DNA of 39,093 nucleotides, taken from Candidatus Magasanikiibacteriota bacterium. GTDB lineage: Bacteria; Patescibacteriota; Patescibacteriia; Magasanikbacterales; UBA922. Location of the stretch: contig JABIGQ010000016.1 of the NCBI GenBank assembly GCA_018650085.1, positions 1-39,093 on the forward strand, in the 5' to 3' direction. Positions 17,801-24,653 of the stretch are shown here, in pieces. The notes below the pieces were generated by a model that was given only the letters and a program-made list of their open reading frames with translations, did not search any database and had not been told where the DNA came from. Made by a program: the position numbers and the translations under genes. Every line of letters begins with the position of its first letter. The first letter of the stretch is position 1.

Positions 17801-20053
17801 TCCGTCTTCTAATTCTTTTGGAATTTGCAAACCCACCATTTTTTTTATTTCCTCTACTGTTATATTAAATTCTTTCATTTTTAATATATTTACTATAATC
17901 TGCACACCATCTTTCCACAACGACAACCCATTCAAAATAGCTTCCATAGCAAAACTTTCTATTTCAGAGTCTACCCCAACTCCAAGTTCTTCATCATTAA
18001 AAAATCTAGGAATATCTTCAGTATACCCTTTCAACAAACTCCTCCTTATTGCTACCTTAACAGCTGTCTTCATTTCTTCATCCATTTCAATATCACTCCC
18101 ATACTTTTCCCTTATATTAAAAAAATTATGCACACAAGTTACTATATCTTCATTTTTTAAAATAATAATCATTTTTCTTTTCGTTGCATCATTTATTTCT
18201 TCTTCAGTAAATTCAAATTTATGTTCCTCAACATATTTTGAATTTAAAAAATATTTATCACCAGATCCAAATGAGTTTAAAAAATCTTTTCTTCTTAACT
18301 TTTCCACTTCTTCTAGAGAAAAAACATCTTCTATATCTTCTCTATATATATCAAAAAGTGCACCTTCTGTATCATATCCCTTTTCTATAGATTCTAAAAC
18401 TATTTTTCTACTAAAATGAGAAACCAAATCAGATTTCCCAATTTTTTTAAGAAAACCGACAATATATCCAAGTGCTAAAGTATAATGAGCAAAATACTCT
18501 ATTAATAACTCCTGCAGACTTTCATCCACTTCTATTTTTCCTAATTTTATAAAATTTGCAATTTCACTTACTTCTGCATAAACAGATTTATTCTTTTCAT
18601 TCAAACCTCCAGACAAATAATCATTTAAAATTTTTCTTAACTCCCCATTTTTCCCAAAATCAAATTTTTTAATAAAACTATTAAAAGTCTCATTTGAAAT
18701 ATTTATAGGAAATAATTCTACCTTAAACTCCTTTAAAATCAAATCGTTTATGCCATCTGACAATGACATTTTAAATTCAAACATCATCCTTAAAATTCTA
18801 TCAAAGTCAATATGATCTGAATTATCAATAATATATTTTTCTATATCATTGACTGAAAAATCTAAATCATCTATTTCTAAAATAGTTCCAACATAATAAA
18901 ACTCCCCCCTTTCTAACGCATGTATGGACATTCTATTTATAATATCATTCATTTTTGTGTCTATAGAAAGTCCAGTAGCTTTAATATTCTTAATTATATG
19001 TGCTATTCCACTAAGAGACTTTTTAGATTCTTCTTCTTTTATAATATCAATAGCGATGCCATAAATATCCACATCTACTTCAATATTCAACTGTTCTATC
19101 CCTATTATCCTATCAACTAAATCAGACTTACAAGAAATATGTCTCATTTCATCTTTTATTTTATTTATAGCAATATTTCTCATTTTGTCATCCACAACAA
19201 TTCCTAACTTTTCAATAGAAAATATTTCTTCTAAATCAGTGATATCACTACCTTCTAATTTTTCTATTACAATCTCTGTAATATTTTTTTGTATTTCTAC
19301 ATCTCCCACAAAATTAAAAGCTGAGATATCAAAGACACCTGAAACAAAATCATAATTTCTTTTGTTTCTTAACATTTCTAATACTTCTTCTTTTACCAAT
19401 GACACCACTTCTGCATCTATTACACTATCTATTATATCAGTTTTCAAGGCCTCTTTTATTCTACTAAGATCTTTATTATCAATTGCATCTATCATTTTAT
19501 TTTTCCCAGCCACTATGATTTCATCATCACTCAACCACTCTCTCAAAAGATCTAAATTCCACTTAGTTAACTCTACAGAACCGTATTTGTTTTCTCCACT
19601 CATTAATATACTTCTATACTTTTCTTCCTCCTCTAAAATAAGATTTTCCAATTCAAACTCATCTTTTCCATCTAACTCAACACCTTCATCTTTCATACGT
19701 TTCGTTAAAAACGCTCTTTTTTCTTTTTCTATTTTTGCTTCTTCACGCTTTTCTTTCCAACCAGCCAATACTCCTCTAGGATTTTTAATAGCTTTTGTAA
19801 TTTGAGAAAGAGTCCCTCTTCTCAATTCTTCTACTTCTTTTTTTAAACCTTCTAATTCTTTTATTGCTTCCCCATTTTCTTCTGTACCAAAGATATCTGT
19901 TAAATCATCATTTAAAATCTCCCACCAAGCATCCGCATGATTTGCTATTTCTGCACTTACATTTTCAGGATCTACAGTTTCTCTACCTTTTATCTCGATA
20001 GGTTTATCTTCTATACTACTATTTTCTAATTTTTCTCCTTTTGTTCTTGTCAT
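14882..20053 (-). CDS. Giant helical-repeat protein with C-terminal nucleotidyltransferase-like motif
   Basis: A 1723-residue protein with no signal peptide or membrane segment. Residues about 30-160 are charged and coiled-coil-like. About 200-1010 consist of roughly fifteen degenerate units of about 37 residues: an acidic turn (DxEI or DEEM), a helix ending ...KEL/G, then IxxILxIEKLxI. This is an alpha-solenoid pattern. The middle (1010-1340) is helical without clear repeats. A region near 1340-1460 contains GIRTGFPSTEIDCMVF. The C-terminus has NIGSTDRGT with Gly1507-Ser1508, DFD at 1521-1523 and DLDID at 1576-1580, the layout of Pol-beta-type nucleotidyltransferases (class I CCA-adding/OAS-like), then GGFGGIGVENWILAHRG. 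Function unknown; similar large proteins occur in CPR genomes from memory. It is transcribed with a 50-codon ORF from a promoter divergent to the PAS gene. Confidence 0.7.
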   Translation of the reverse strand: MTRTKGEKLENSSIEDKPIEIKGRETVDPENVSAEIANHADAWWEILNDDLTDIFGTEENGEAIKELEGLKKEVEELRRGTLSQITKAIKNPRGVLAGWKEKREEAKIEKEKRAFLTKRMKDEGVELDGKDEFELENLILEEEEKYRSILMSGENKYGSVELTKWNLDLLREWLSDDEIIVAGKNKMIDAIDNKDLSRIKEALKTDIIDSVIDAEVVSLVKEEVLEMLRNKRNYDFVSGVFDISAFNFVGDVEIQKNITEIVIEKLEGSDITDLEEIFSIEKLGIVVDDKMRNIAINKIKDEMRHISCKSDLVDRIIGIEQLNIEVDVDIYGIAIDIIKEEESKKSLSGIAHIIKNIKATGLSIDTKMNDIINRMSIHALERGEFYYVGTILEIDDLDFSVNDIEKYIIDNSDHIDFDRILRMMFEFKMSLSDGINDLILKEFKVELFPINISNETFNSFIKKFDFGKNGELRKILNDYLSGGLNEKNKSVYAEVSEIANFIKLGKIEVDESLQELLIEYFAHYTLALGYIVGFLKKIGKSDLVSHFSRKIVLESIEKGYDTEGALFDIYREDIEDVFSLEEVEKLRRKDFLNSFGSGDKYFLNSKYVEEHKFEFTEEEINDATKRKMIIILKNEDIVTCVHNFFNIREKYGSDIEMDEEMKTAVKVAIRRSLLKGYTEDIPRFFNDEELGVGVDSEIESFAMEAILNGLSLWKDGVQIIVNILKMKEFNITVEEIKKMVGLQIPKELEDGDIYKVKNILQKRDFSRFYRNEDSSIVDKLKALEELDHLIDEEMCSLANIRIKKEIKKKNIYKIGILLEIEKFNIQIDEEIESGVKKMLKTESDNGGFAVISSFAKIEKFEKIIIEFLEELDFSSVMHYLLNIEIWGVEINENIKEIFRRTFIELLKKGYSPDIVSMLNKNILEIDDEIKEIAIKRFRKELNSGYLATAFNFLKIMELDLKIGGLNVIVIDYFDSIVKNKKIKNIDFMLRDNYIKEILLASEELKDFIAIYDKISQSPSQEIQRIRFQLLEQIIFLENPEEEYEKVEDIFIKNNIPLAGKVYKIFEILYPNDNIKKITKNNNKLSPRLTEASKLIRKYTIYNDLLKVHINSGNRNLRSYIEAFASGEEVLNKMKNKGIEELPEKEQEELSFFLRRLKVLFDNSQLGEFKESEVDPELSLSDLEKRYTDLKENLGVKEGQSVSERIVEMYLRPLGYKTMDEILEKMDGEREKSHNRGIEIAKHIKNGKFNIELHDILKSVNAEYVSNILQNGSVSKEFLGSSSDSDMTPFDTDVFRVQEESGVNDKSFAEVLDSRGLFSFGGVAFIIKDRGQFQDTTSFRGVDRKERKYDKDKYEIFHTGVWGKEHYGIRTGFPSTEIDCMVFSNSIDDRKREDVFIEIAQNNFYIPVVDEKGNLIFTPEMYEEYRYFYKGVDEYNGDAFEFEGSINNTRHAENIKDLVQEMKEQTEKTELLNIQIQTEIMKVLEKNGIQIRGDFDTGLLGAQIYNIGSTDRGTFDPTGVADFDYTVRVDNLDALKIYDGIVPNLRESFPGIDNDSNSSGGIFQLRLKDVFAFGQKDLDIDIGFVLKSELEVYSSDNALKDRLEWIQENIGQNEYEQVIANIVLTKRILKAGHAYKKVEHGGFGGIGVENWILAHRGNMLEAFTSFLDAATEKGAIISLDKFQKKYKLIDPGLNLQGNFHDNFIMKLKDNGYMSMVECIRGYLK

Positions 20054-20061
20054 ATAAAAAA

Positions 20062-20214
20062 TTAAATATCTAAAATTTGCTTCTTCACAGCAGAAACAGC
20101 TTGTTTCTTTCCCTTTTCTTCATGTTTTTTTAATATTTTTAACCTTTCCTTCTTTATTTCTATCATTTTTTCTTCAAATTCTTTTTTTATCTGAACTATC
20201 TGATTATTTATCAT
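20062..20214 (-). CDS. Small charged 50-residue protein upstream of the giant gene
   Basis: An ATG at 20214 opens a 50-codon frame ending TAA at 20062, eight bases before the giant gene. The product is about 40 percent Lys and Glu with hydrophobic residues at heptad-like spacing (NNQIVQIKKEFEEKMIEIKK), so it would form one long amphipathic helix or coiled coil. It fills the space between the promoter at 20250-20279 and the giant gene, which supports co-transcription. No family is recognised. It could also be untranslated leader. Confidence 0.5.
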   Translation of the reverse strand: MINNQIVQIKKEFEEKMIEIKKERLKILKKHEEKGKKQAVSAVKKQILDI

Positions 20215-20249
20215 AGACTATAAAAAATAGATTAATTATACTTTTACTT

Positions 20250-20279
20250 ATGATAGCATAAAAACTATATACTCTTCAA
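20250..20279 (-). promoter_or_regulatory. Promoter for the small ORF and giant gene
   Basis: Read on the minus strand: TTGAAG (20279-20274), an 18-base spacer ending TGC, and TATCAT (20255-20250), an extended -10 promoter. The start point would be near 20243, about 29 bases before the ATG at 20214. Confidence 0.55.
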
Positions 20280-20284
20280 TATTA

Positions 20285-20313
20285 TGTACAAAAATATCAA
20301 ACCAAGCTATACT
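20285..20313 (+). promoter_or_regulatory. Promoter for the PAS-domain gene
   Basis: TGTACA (20285-20290), 17 bases, and TATACT (20308-20313). The transcript would start near 20320 and begin with the purine-rich AAAGGAGG segment (20318-20325), about 38 bases before the ATG at 20363. The -35 match is only 4 of 6. Confidence 0.4.
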
Positions 20314-20362
20314 CTATAAAGGAGGAATGGCACTTTTTATAGATTCTCTTTAAGAATGATTT

Positions 20363-21676
20363 ATGGAAAAAGAAAAAAATTACAAAAGACTTTATAATGA
20401 CCTTTTGAAAAACAGCCCCCATGGGATTGCGATTTATGAACCAATTAAAGATGGAAAAAATTTCATATTTATTGAATTTAATAAATCTGCAGAAAAAATG
20501 GATAAAACTTTAAAAAAGAATCTAATTGGGAAAAAAGTAACTGATGTTTTTCCTGGAGTAAAAAAAATGGGGCTTTTTGATATCTTGAAAAAAGTTTATA
20601 AAACTGGAGAACCTGAATTTTTTCCTACTGCTTTTTATGAAGACAAAAAATTACACGGATGGAGACAAAATCATGTTCATAAAACATTTGATAACAACAT
20701 TATCTCTATTTATATAGATAAGACAAAAGAAAAAAAAGATGAACAAGAAATAAAAGAAATTGAAGAAAGGCATTCACTCGCTTTACAAGGAACCTCTGAC
20801 GGTCTTTGGGATTGGGATATTATAAATAATAAAACTTATTTTTCCGATAAATGGAAAAGCATGATAGGATATAATCCTGATGAAATCAAAGATGTCTTTT
20901 CTGAATGGCAAAATCGTCTACACCCAAAAGACAAAGAAAAATGCATGCAATATATACAAAAATATATAAATAGTTCAGGAAACATGCATTTTGAAATTGA
21001 ATTTGATATGATTCATAAAGATGGAAATTCTATTCCCATTTTGGCACGAGCATTTATGATAAAGGATAAAAAAGGAAAGCCTATCCGTATGGTAGGAACT
21101 CATATTGATCTTACCGAACGAAAAAAATATGAAGAAAAGCTAAAAATACAATCCGAAAAATTAAAACAAAATGAATTATTTTTAAATAATATTATAACAC
21201 AAAGTCCTTTTAGTACTTGGATTTCCGATGACAAAGGAACCACTATCAAAATTAATACTGCATGTAAAAAATTGTTTGGAGTAAAAGATGATTATGCAAT
21301 TATTGGAAAGTATAATATTTTTAAAGATGATATTCTTATAGAAAAAAAATTAATCCCTCTTGTAAAAACTGTATTTGAAGAAGGAAAAATTATAAATTTC
21401 ACCATTGACTATCATTTTGATGAAGTAAAGCACGTAAATATACCTGAGGCTACAGCAACTCTTCTGGACGTAACTATTTTTCCAATAAAAAATAAAGATG
21501 GAGAAATTACAAACGCAGTAGTACAACACAAAGATATTACTGCTTCTAAAGCTTGGGAAGAAAAAGATAAAAAACACCAACAAACAGTAGAACAGATGAA
21601 TACATCTATTCAGGAAAAAGAGTCAGAAATAATGAAATTGAGGCGTACTATAAAACAATTGGAAGAGAAAAAATAA
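20363..21676 (+). CDS. PAS-domain sensor protein without output domain
   Basis: A 437-residue cytoplasmic protein of three PAS units: about 10-120 (HGIAIYEPIKDG, IGKKVTDVFPGV), 130-252 (SLALQGTSDGLWDWDI, YNPDEI, PAC-type ending GTHIDLTERKK) and 270-388 (FLNNIITQSPFSTWISD, ending VVQHKDITASK). A coiled coil of about 50 residues closes the chain and the frame ends there. No histidine kinase, GGDEF or other output domain follows, although this arrangement normally precedes a kinase. It may signal through a partner bound by the coiled coil, or be a truncated kinase. It shares a divergent control region with the giant gene. Confidence 0.85.
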   Translation: MEKEKNYKRLYNDLLKNSPHGIAIYEPIKDGKNFIFIEFNKSAEKMDKTLKKNLIGKKVTDVFPGVKKMGLFDILKKVYKTGEPEFFPTAFYEDKKLHGWRQNHVHKTFDNNIISIYIDKTKEKKDEQEIKEIEERHSLALQGTSDGLWDWDIINNKTYFSDKWKSMIGYNPDEIKDVFSEWQNRLHPKDKEKCMQYIQKYINSSGNMHFEIEFDMIHKDGNSIPILARAFMIKDKKGKPIRMVGTHIDLTERKKYEEKLKIQSEKLKQNELFLNNIITQSPFSTWISDDKGTTIKINTACKKLFGVKDDYAIIGKYNIFKDDILIEKKLIPLVKTVFEEGKIINFTIDYHFDEVKHVNIPEATATLLDVTIFPIKNKDGEITNAVVQHKDITASKAWEEKDKKHQQTVEQMNTSIQEKESEIMKLRRTIKQLEEKK

Positions 21677-21680
21677 TTAT

Positions 21681-22019
21681 TTACTCAACCGCCACCCCAA
21701 AATAAATCCAAACCACATCTTCATCATATGGATTACTCTGTGAATGCTTTTCTCCGGGTTCAATCGTTATACAATCCCCTGCTGTTACTTCAAATCTTTT
21801 ATCATCCACCACAAATTCTGCTTTTCCGCTTTCTATATAAAACACTTCGTACATTGTTTCGTGTGTATGTGTTTCTACTGATTGTCCGGATTTAAATGTG
21901 GCTGTAGCAAATGTGGTAAGATTTGGGATTTTTCCTTTTTCTATAATTATTTTTTTCTTTATGTTTTTGTTGTGGGATGTTCCTATTTCTGGGAGGGTTT
22001 TTGTTTGGGTTAGGTTCAT
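21681..22019 (-). CDS. Single-domain cupin protein (complete copy)
   Basis: A 112-residue one-domain cupin. Motif 1 is present as GQSVETHTHETMYEVFYIESG with His51, His53 and Glu58; motif 2 is ITIEPGEKHSQSNP with His92. Together these make a metal site. Such small cupins are enzymes or ligand-binding proteins; the substrate is unknown. The first 77 codons are repeated in a truncated copy at 22922-23164 with 69 of 77 residues identical. It ends four bases after the stop of the convergent PAS gene. Confidence 0.85.
   Translation of the reverse strand: MNLTQTKTLPEIGTSHNKNIKKKIIIEKGKIPNLTTFATATFKSGQSVETHTHETMYEVFYIESGKAEFVVDDKRFEVTAGDCITIEPGEKHSQSNPYDEDVVWIYFGVAVE
21789..22019 (-). repeat. Direct repeat copy 1: 5' part of cupin gene
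   Basis: This 231-base segment, codons 1-77 of the complete cupin gene, is repeated in the same orientation at 22934-23164. Homology begins at the ATG and stops after codon 77; the flanks differ. The KilA-N gene lies between the copies. Confidence 0.88.
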
Positions 22020-22075
22020 AATTTTTAATTAAATGATTGGAATATTAAAAATATCTGAAAATTTTCTTGCTAATC

Positions 22076-22900
22076 TTATTTTAATTTTTTAATAATATTA
22101 CTCTGTAAAAGTGATTTCATTTGAATAATAGCTATTTCATTTAATCTTTTAAGTCTTTCTTTTTGTTCTAATTTTTGCCTTATAAATTCTGCATTAAGGC
22201 TTTCAAGTCCTGCCAAGCAAACAAGTTGTGAGACATCAGCATAATCCCGCATATTTCCATCTTTATCTTCATTTTCTTCTTTCCACTCTTTGGCGGTTTC
22301 TCCAAAAAGAGCAATATTTAAAACATCAGCTTCATTTGCATAAATATTCCCCATTTGAACTTTTGAAATGTTTTGAGGAATTAAATATTCTTTTACTGCA
22401 TCTGTATGCACAATGTAATTTACTTTCGCCAAAGTTCGTTTGGCATCCCAGCCTAAAAATTTCTTTTCTGTTTCTTCTTTTTTTAGTCGTTGAAATTCTT
22501 TAATTAGGTAGAGTTTAAATTCTGGAGAAATCCAACTTGCAAACTCAAAAGCAATGTCAGTATGAGCAAAAGTACCTCCATATCGTCCAGACTTCGAACG
22601 AATACCAATGGCGTTCGTAGTTTCTATCCATTTCTTAGGAGTAAGAATAAAGGAATTTGAACCACTTTCATTTTTAAAGGTATCGAATTCGACACGGTTA
22701 AAGTTTTGATTATTCATTTTTTCCCATATCCCCATAAACTCAACAGTATATCGAGTTTTCATCCAGTTCTGAATGGCAAATCGAGGATCTTCTGAGTTTT
22801 TAAATTTCGCGATATCTGTCAAGGAAATATAATCTTCGTCATTTTGTTGAAATAAAACGATTTTTTTTCCTTTGACGGTAATGGCATTATTTATTTTCAT
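22076..22900 (-). CDS. KilA-N domain protein
   Basis: A 274-residue protein. Residues 5-120 form a KilA-N DNA-binding domain: ISLTDIAKFKNSEDPRFAI, NWMKTRYTVEF, and the signature GRYGGTFAHTDIAFEFASWISPEFKLYLI. The C-terminal half is helical and charged, with NEADVLNIALFGETAKEWKEE. KilA-N proteins are typical of phages, large DNA viruses and integrated elements and often act as antirepressors or DNA-binding regulators. It lies between two copies of the cupin gene, 21 bases after the truncated one. No other phage gene is seen nearby. Confidence 0.88.
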   Translation of the reverse strand: MKINNAITVKGKKIVLFQQNDEDYISLTDIAKFKNSEDPRFAIQNWMKTRYTVEFMGIWEKMNNQNFNRVEFDTFKNESGSNSFILTPKKWIETTNAIGIRSKSGRYGGTFAHTDIAFEFASWISPEFKLYLIKEFQRLKKEETEKKFLGWDAKRTLAKVNYIVHTDAVKEYLIPQNISKVQMGNIYANEADVLNIALFGETAKEWKEENEDKDGNMRDYADVSQLVCLAGLESLNAEFIRQKLEQKERLKRLNEIAIIQMKSLLQSNIIKKLK

Positions 22901-22921
22901 AAAAGATAGATTATTTTAATT

Positions 22922-23164
22922 TTATAATTTCCCTTCAAACTTTTCATCATCCACCACAAATTTTGCTCTTCCGCTTTCTATATAAAACACCTCGTACATT
23001 GTTTCATGTGTATGTGTTTCTACTGATTGTCCGGGTTTAAATGTTGCTGTAGAAAATGTAGTGAGATTTGGGATTTTTCCTTTTTCTATAATTACTTTTT
23101 TCTTTATGTTTTTGTTGTGGGATGTTCCTATTTCTGGGAGAGTTTTTGTTTTGGTTAGGTTCAT
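22922..23164 (-). pseudogene. Truncated second copy of the cupin gene
   Basis: An 80-codon frame whose first 77 codons are about 90 percent identical in protein to the complete cupin. After codon 77 it reads GKL and stops, so motif 2 with the second metal-binding histidine is missing. It keeps the start codon and motif 1 (HTH and Glu) but cannot make a full cupin barrel. This looks like a duplicate broken by a recombination or insertion event that also placed the KilA-N gene between the copies. It may still be transcribed. Confidence 0.8.
22934..23164 (-). repeat. Direct repeat copy 2: 5' part of cupin gene
   Basis: Second copy of the 231-base segment at 21789-22019. The eight amino-acid differences, several of them conservative (I24V, A38S, K66R), show that the duplication is not very recent, or that the copies come from different strains. 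Confidence 0.88.
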
Positions 23165-23225
23165 AAGAAATTACTATACACAAAATTTATTATTTTTTTA
23201 ATTTTCCTCCCCATAAATTTTTTGA

Positions 23226-23939
23226 TTATTCACTCAAACATGACCAAAGCCCCTGAGTCGCTATACAAACTTTAAATTGTAATAGTGTATTATCAGTACT
23301 TAGAATTTTCTGTAATTCACTTTTCAATAATTTTTTCTGCTCACCTAATAAATCATCTACTTCATTTTGTGTATAGTAATTATTATTTTCTTCATTCTTA
23401 TCGTTTTTCATATCTTGATACCCTACATAAGAAGAAATTAAACCTATCACTAACAAAACAATGAATAAGAGAAAAATACTTTTTTGTTTCCAAGTAATTT
23501 TTTGTTCTTTTTCATCTGCTAACGCCCAAACAAGAAGAAGAACAAAAAAAGTTAAAGATGCCAATAATACAAGTATAATTCCTAGTAAAACAAGTGGTTG
23601 TGATACTCTCGGTAAAATAGTAAAGGAAATAGAAACAAAAGTGAAGAATGCTACAAACACAGCCAGTGACTTTGTATTATCGGCTCTCGCGTTTTTCAAT
23701 TCTTCCCCTTGTATGTTTACTTTATCAGAAAGTTCATTTATTTTATCAAAAAGTCCATCTATTTTTGGATCATATTGTTTAAATCTTTCTTCATAATATT
23801 TAAAAACCCGTTCCGATTCATTAGCTACTTTTCTTGCAGTTATCCGACTATCAACATCAAAACCTTCACCAAATTTAGGTGTTTCTGGTTCATTGGGAAT
23901 TGAAGTACTTGTGTTTTCTACAAAAAAATCAGATAACAT
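23226..23939 (-). CDS. Unrecognised three-TM membrane protein with N-terminal coiled coil
   Basis: A 237-residue protein. Residues 30-90 are charged and helical, with a coiled coil at about 45-85. Three transmembrane segments follow (about 91-109, 116-140 and 154-173). The tail is polar and asparagine-rich with YTQNEVDDLLGEQKKLL, ending in a short hydrophobic patch with two cysteines. No family is recognised. It starts three bases after the stop of the 218-residue protein, so the two are translated from one message and may form a sensor and membrane-partner pair. The neighbourhood (KilA-N, duplicated cupin) is accessory. Confidence 0.6.
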   Translation of the reverse strand: MLSDFFVENTSTSIPNEPETPKFGEGFDVDSRITARKVANESERVFKYYEERFKQYDPKIDGLFDKINELSDKVNIQGEELKNARADNTKSLAVFVAFFTFVSISFTILPRVSQPLVLLGIILVLLASLTFFVLLLVWALADEKEQKITWKQKSIFLLFIVLLVIGLISSYVGYQDMKNDKNEENNNYYTQNEVDDLLGEQKKLLKSELQKILSTDNTLLQFKVCIATQGLWSCLSE

Positions 23940-23942
23940 AAT

Positions 23943-24599
23943 CTACATATTAAAAAGAGTTTTATTTGTTTCCTCCTTAAGTAAATTAATAATACTCCTT
24001 GTATTTTCAACATCTCTAAGTGTAAGATTTTTATTTTGCATAGTATTAACATCTCTTCCCAAAAGAAGAGCAAGCTCACTATCTTGTTTTCCAAAAGTAA
24101 GAACTGCAATATTATTACACTCTATATGTTCCTCTTCATGAAAAACACTTATTCTCTTATTAATTCTTTGTGTTGCCTCAATAAGAAGATCATCCTCTTT
24201 TTCTTTAATAATATACTCACACATTGGTAATTTTTCTTTAACAAAATTCATATCTATATTTGAAAAAATAGTTTTTTGTACATATCCAATACGCCCAACA
24301 ACAATTCCTAAATTGATAATTAAAGTAATAAAATCATTTAAAATATTTTCATCTACAACATTAGAATTAAAAAAAATATCTGCACGACTTTTCGAAAATT
24401 GTAACTTAATAGATTTATTAATATGGTTCACCTCTAACCTTGGGACAGTATCCTCAGGAAAATTATCAGGAAGTGATATCAAAACATTTGAAATATCTGG
24501 ATATTTTTCCTTATATTTAAATAAAATATCGTCAAATGAACCAGCAAATATCGTCTGATACATTAATGCTAATTGTATATCTACAATATTACTTTCCAT
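23943..24599 (-). CDS. Unrecognised 218-residue cytoplasmic protein
   Basis: A soluble protein without signal or membrane segment. The first 70 residues are mixed (MYQTIFAGSFDDILFKYKEK, then a beta segment INKSIKLQFSKSRADIFF). Residues 80-150 hold a helix and strands, and the end is helical (LALLLGRDVNTMQNKN, TRSIINLLKEETNK). The pattern of a short beta-rich N-terminus followed by a long helix recalls sporadic proteins such as TIGR04255, but the match is weak. It lies between leuS and the three-TM gene and is coupled to the latter by a three-base gap. Function unknown. Confidence 0.6.
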   Translation of the reverse strand: MESNIVDIQLALMYQTIFAGSFDDILFKYKEKYPDISNVLISLPDNFPEDTVPRLEVNHINKSIKLQFSKSRADIFFNSNVVDENILNDFITLIINLGIVVGRIGYVQKTIFSNIDMNFVKEKLPMCEYIIKEKEDDLLIEATQRINKRISVFHEEEHIECNNIAVLTFGKQDSELALLLGRDVNTMQNKNLTLRDVENTRSIINLLKEETNKTLFNM

Positions 24600-24653
24600 A
24601 TATTATTGCTTATAAAATTTAATTACTACTTATTTAACTTTTATCATTACCCC

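Noticed and set aside
14882-20053. Plus-strand ORFs of 60-150 codons across the giant gene
   Set aside because: They lie opposite a continuous coding frame, are rich in Phe, Leu, Ile and Ser as expected from antisense of an A-rich gene, and show no domain.
20327-20350. Leader peptide ORF (seven residues) after AAAGGAGG in front of the PAS gene
   Set aside because: The purine run is only one base before the ATG, too close for an SD, and the predicted transcript starts in it.
23165-23224. 17-codon ORF overlapping the start of the truncated cupin
   Set aside because: Short, A/T-rich, no conserved feature, and in front of a broken gene; probably chance.
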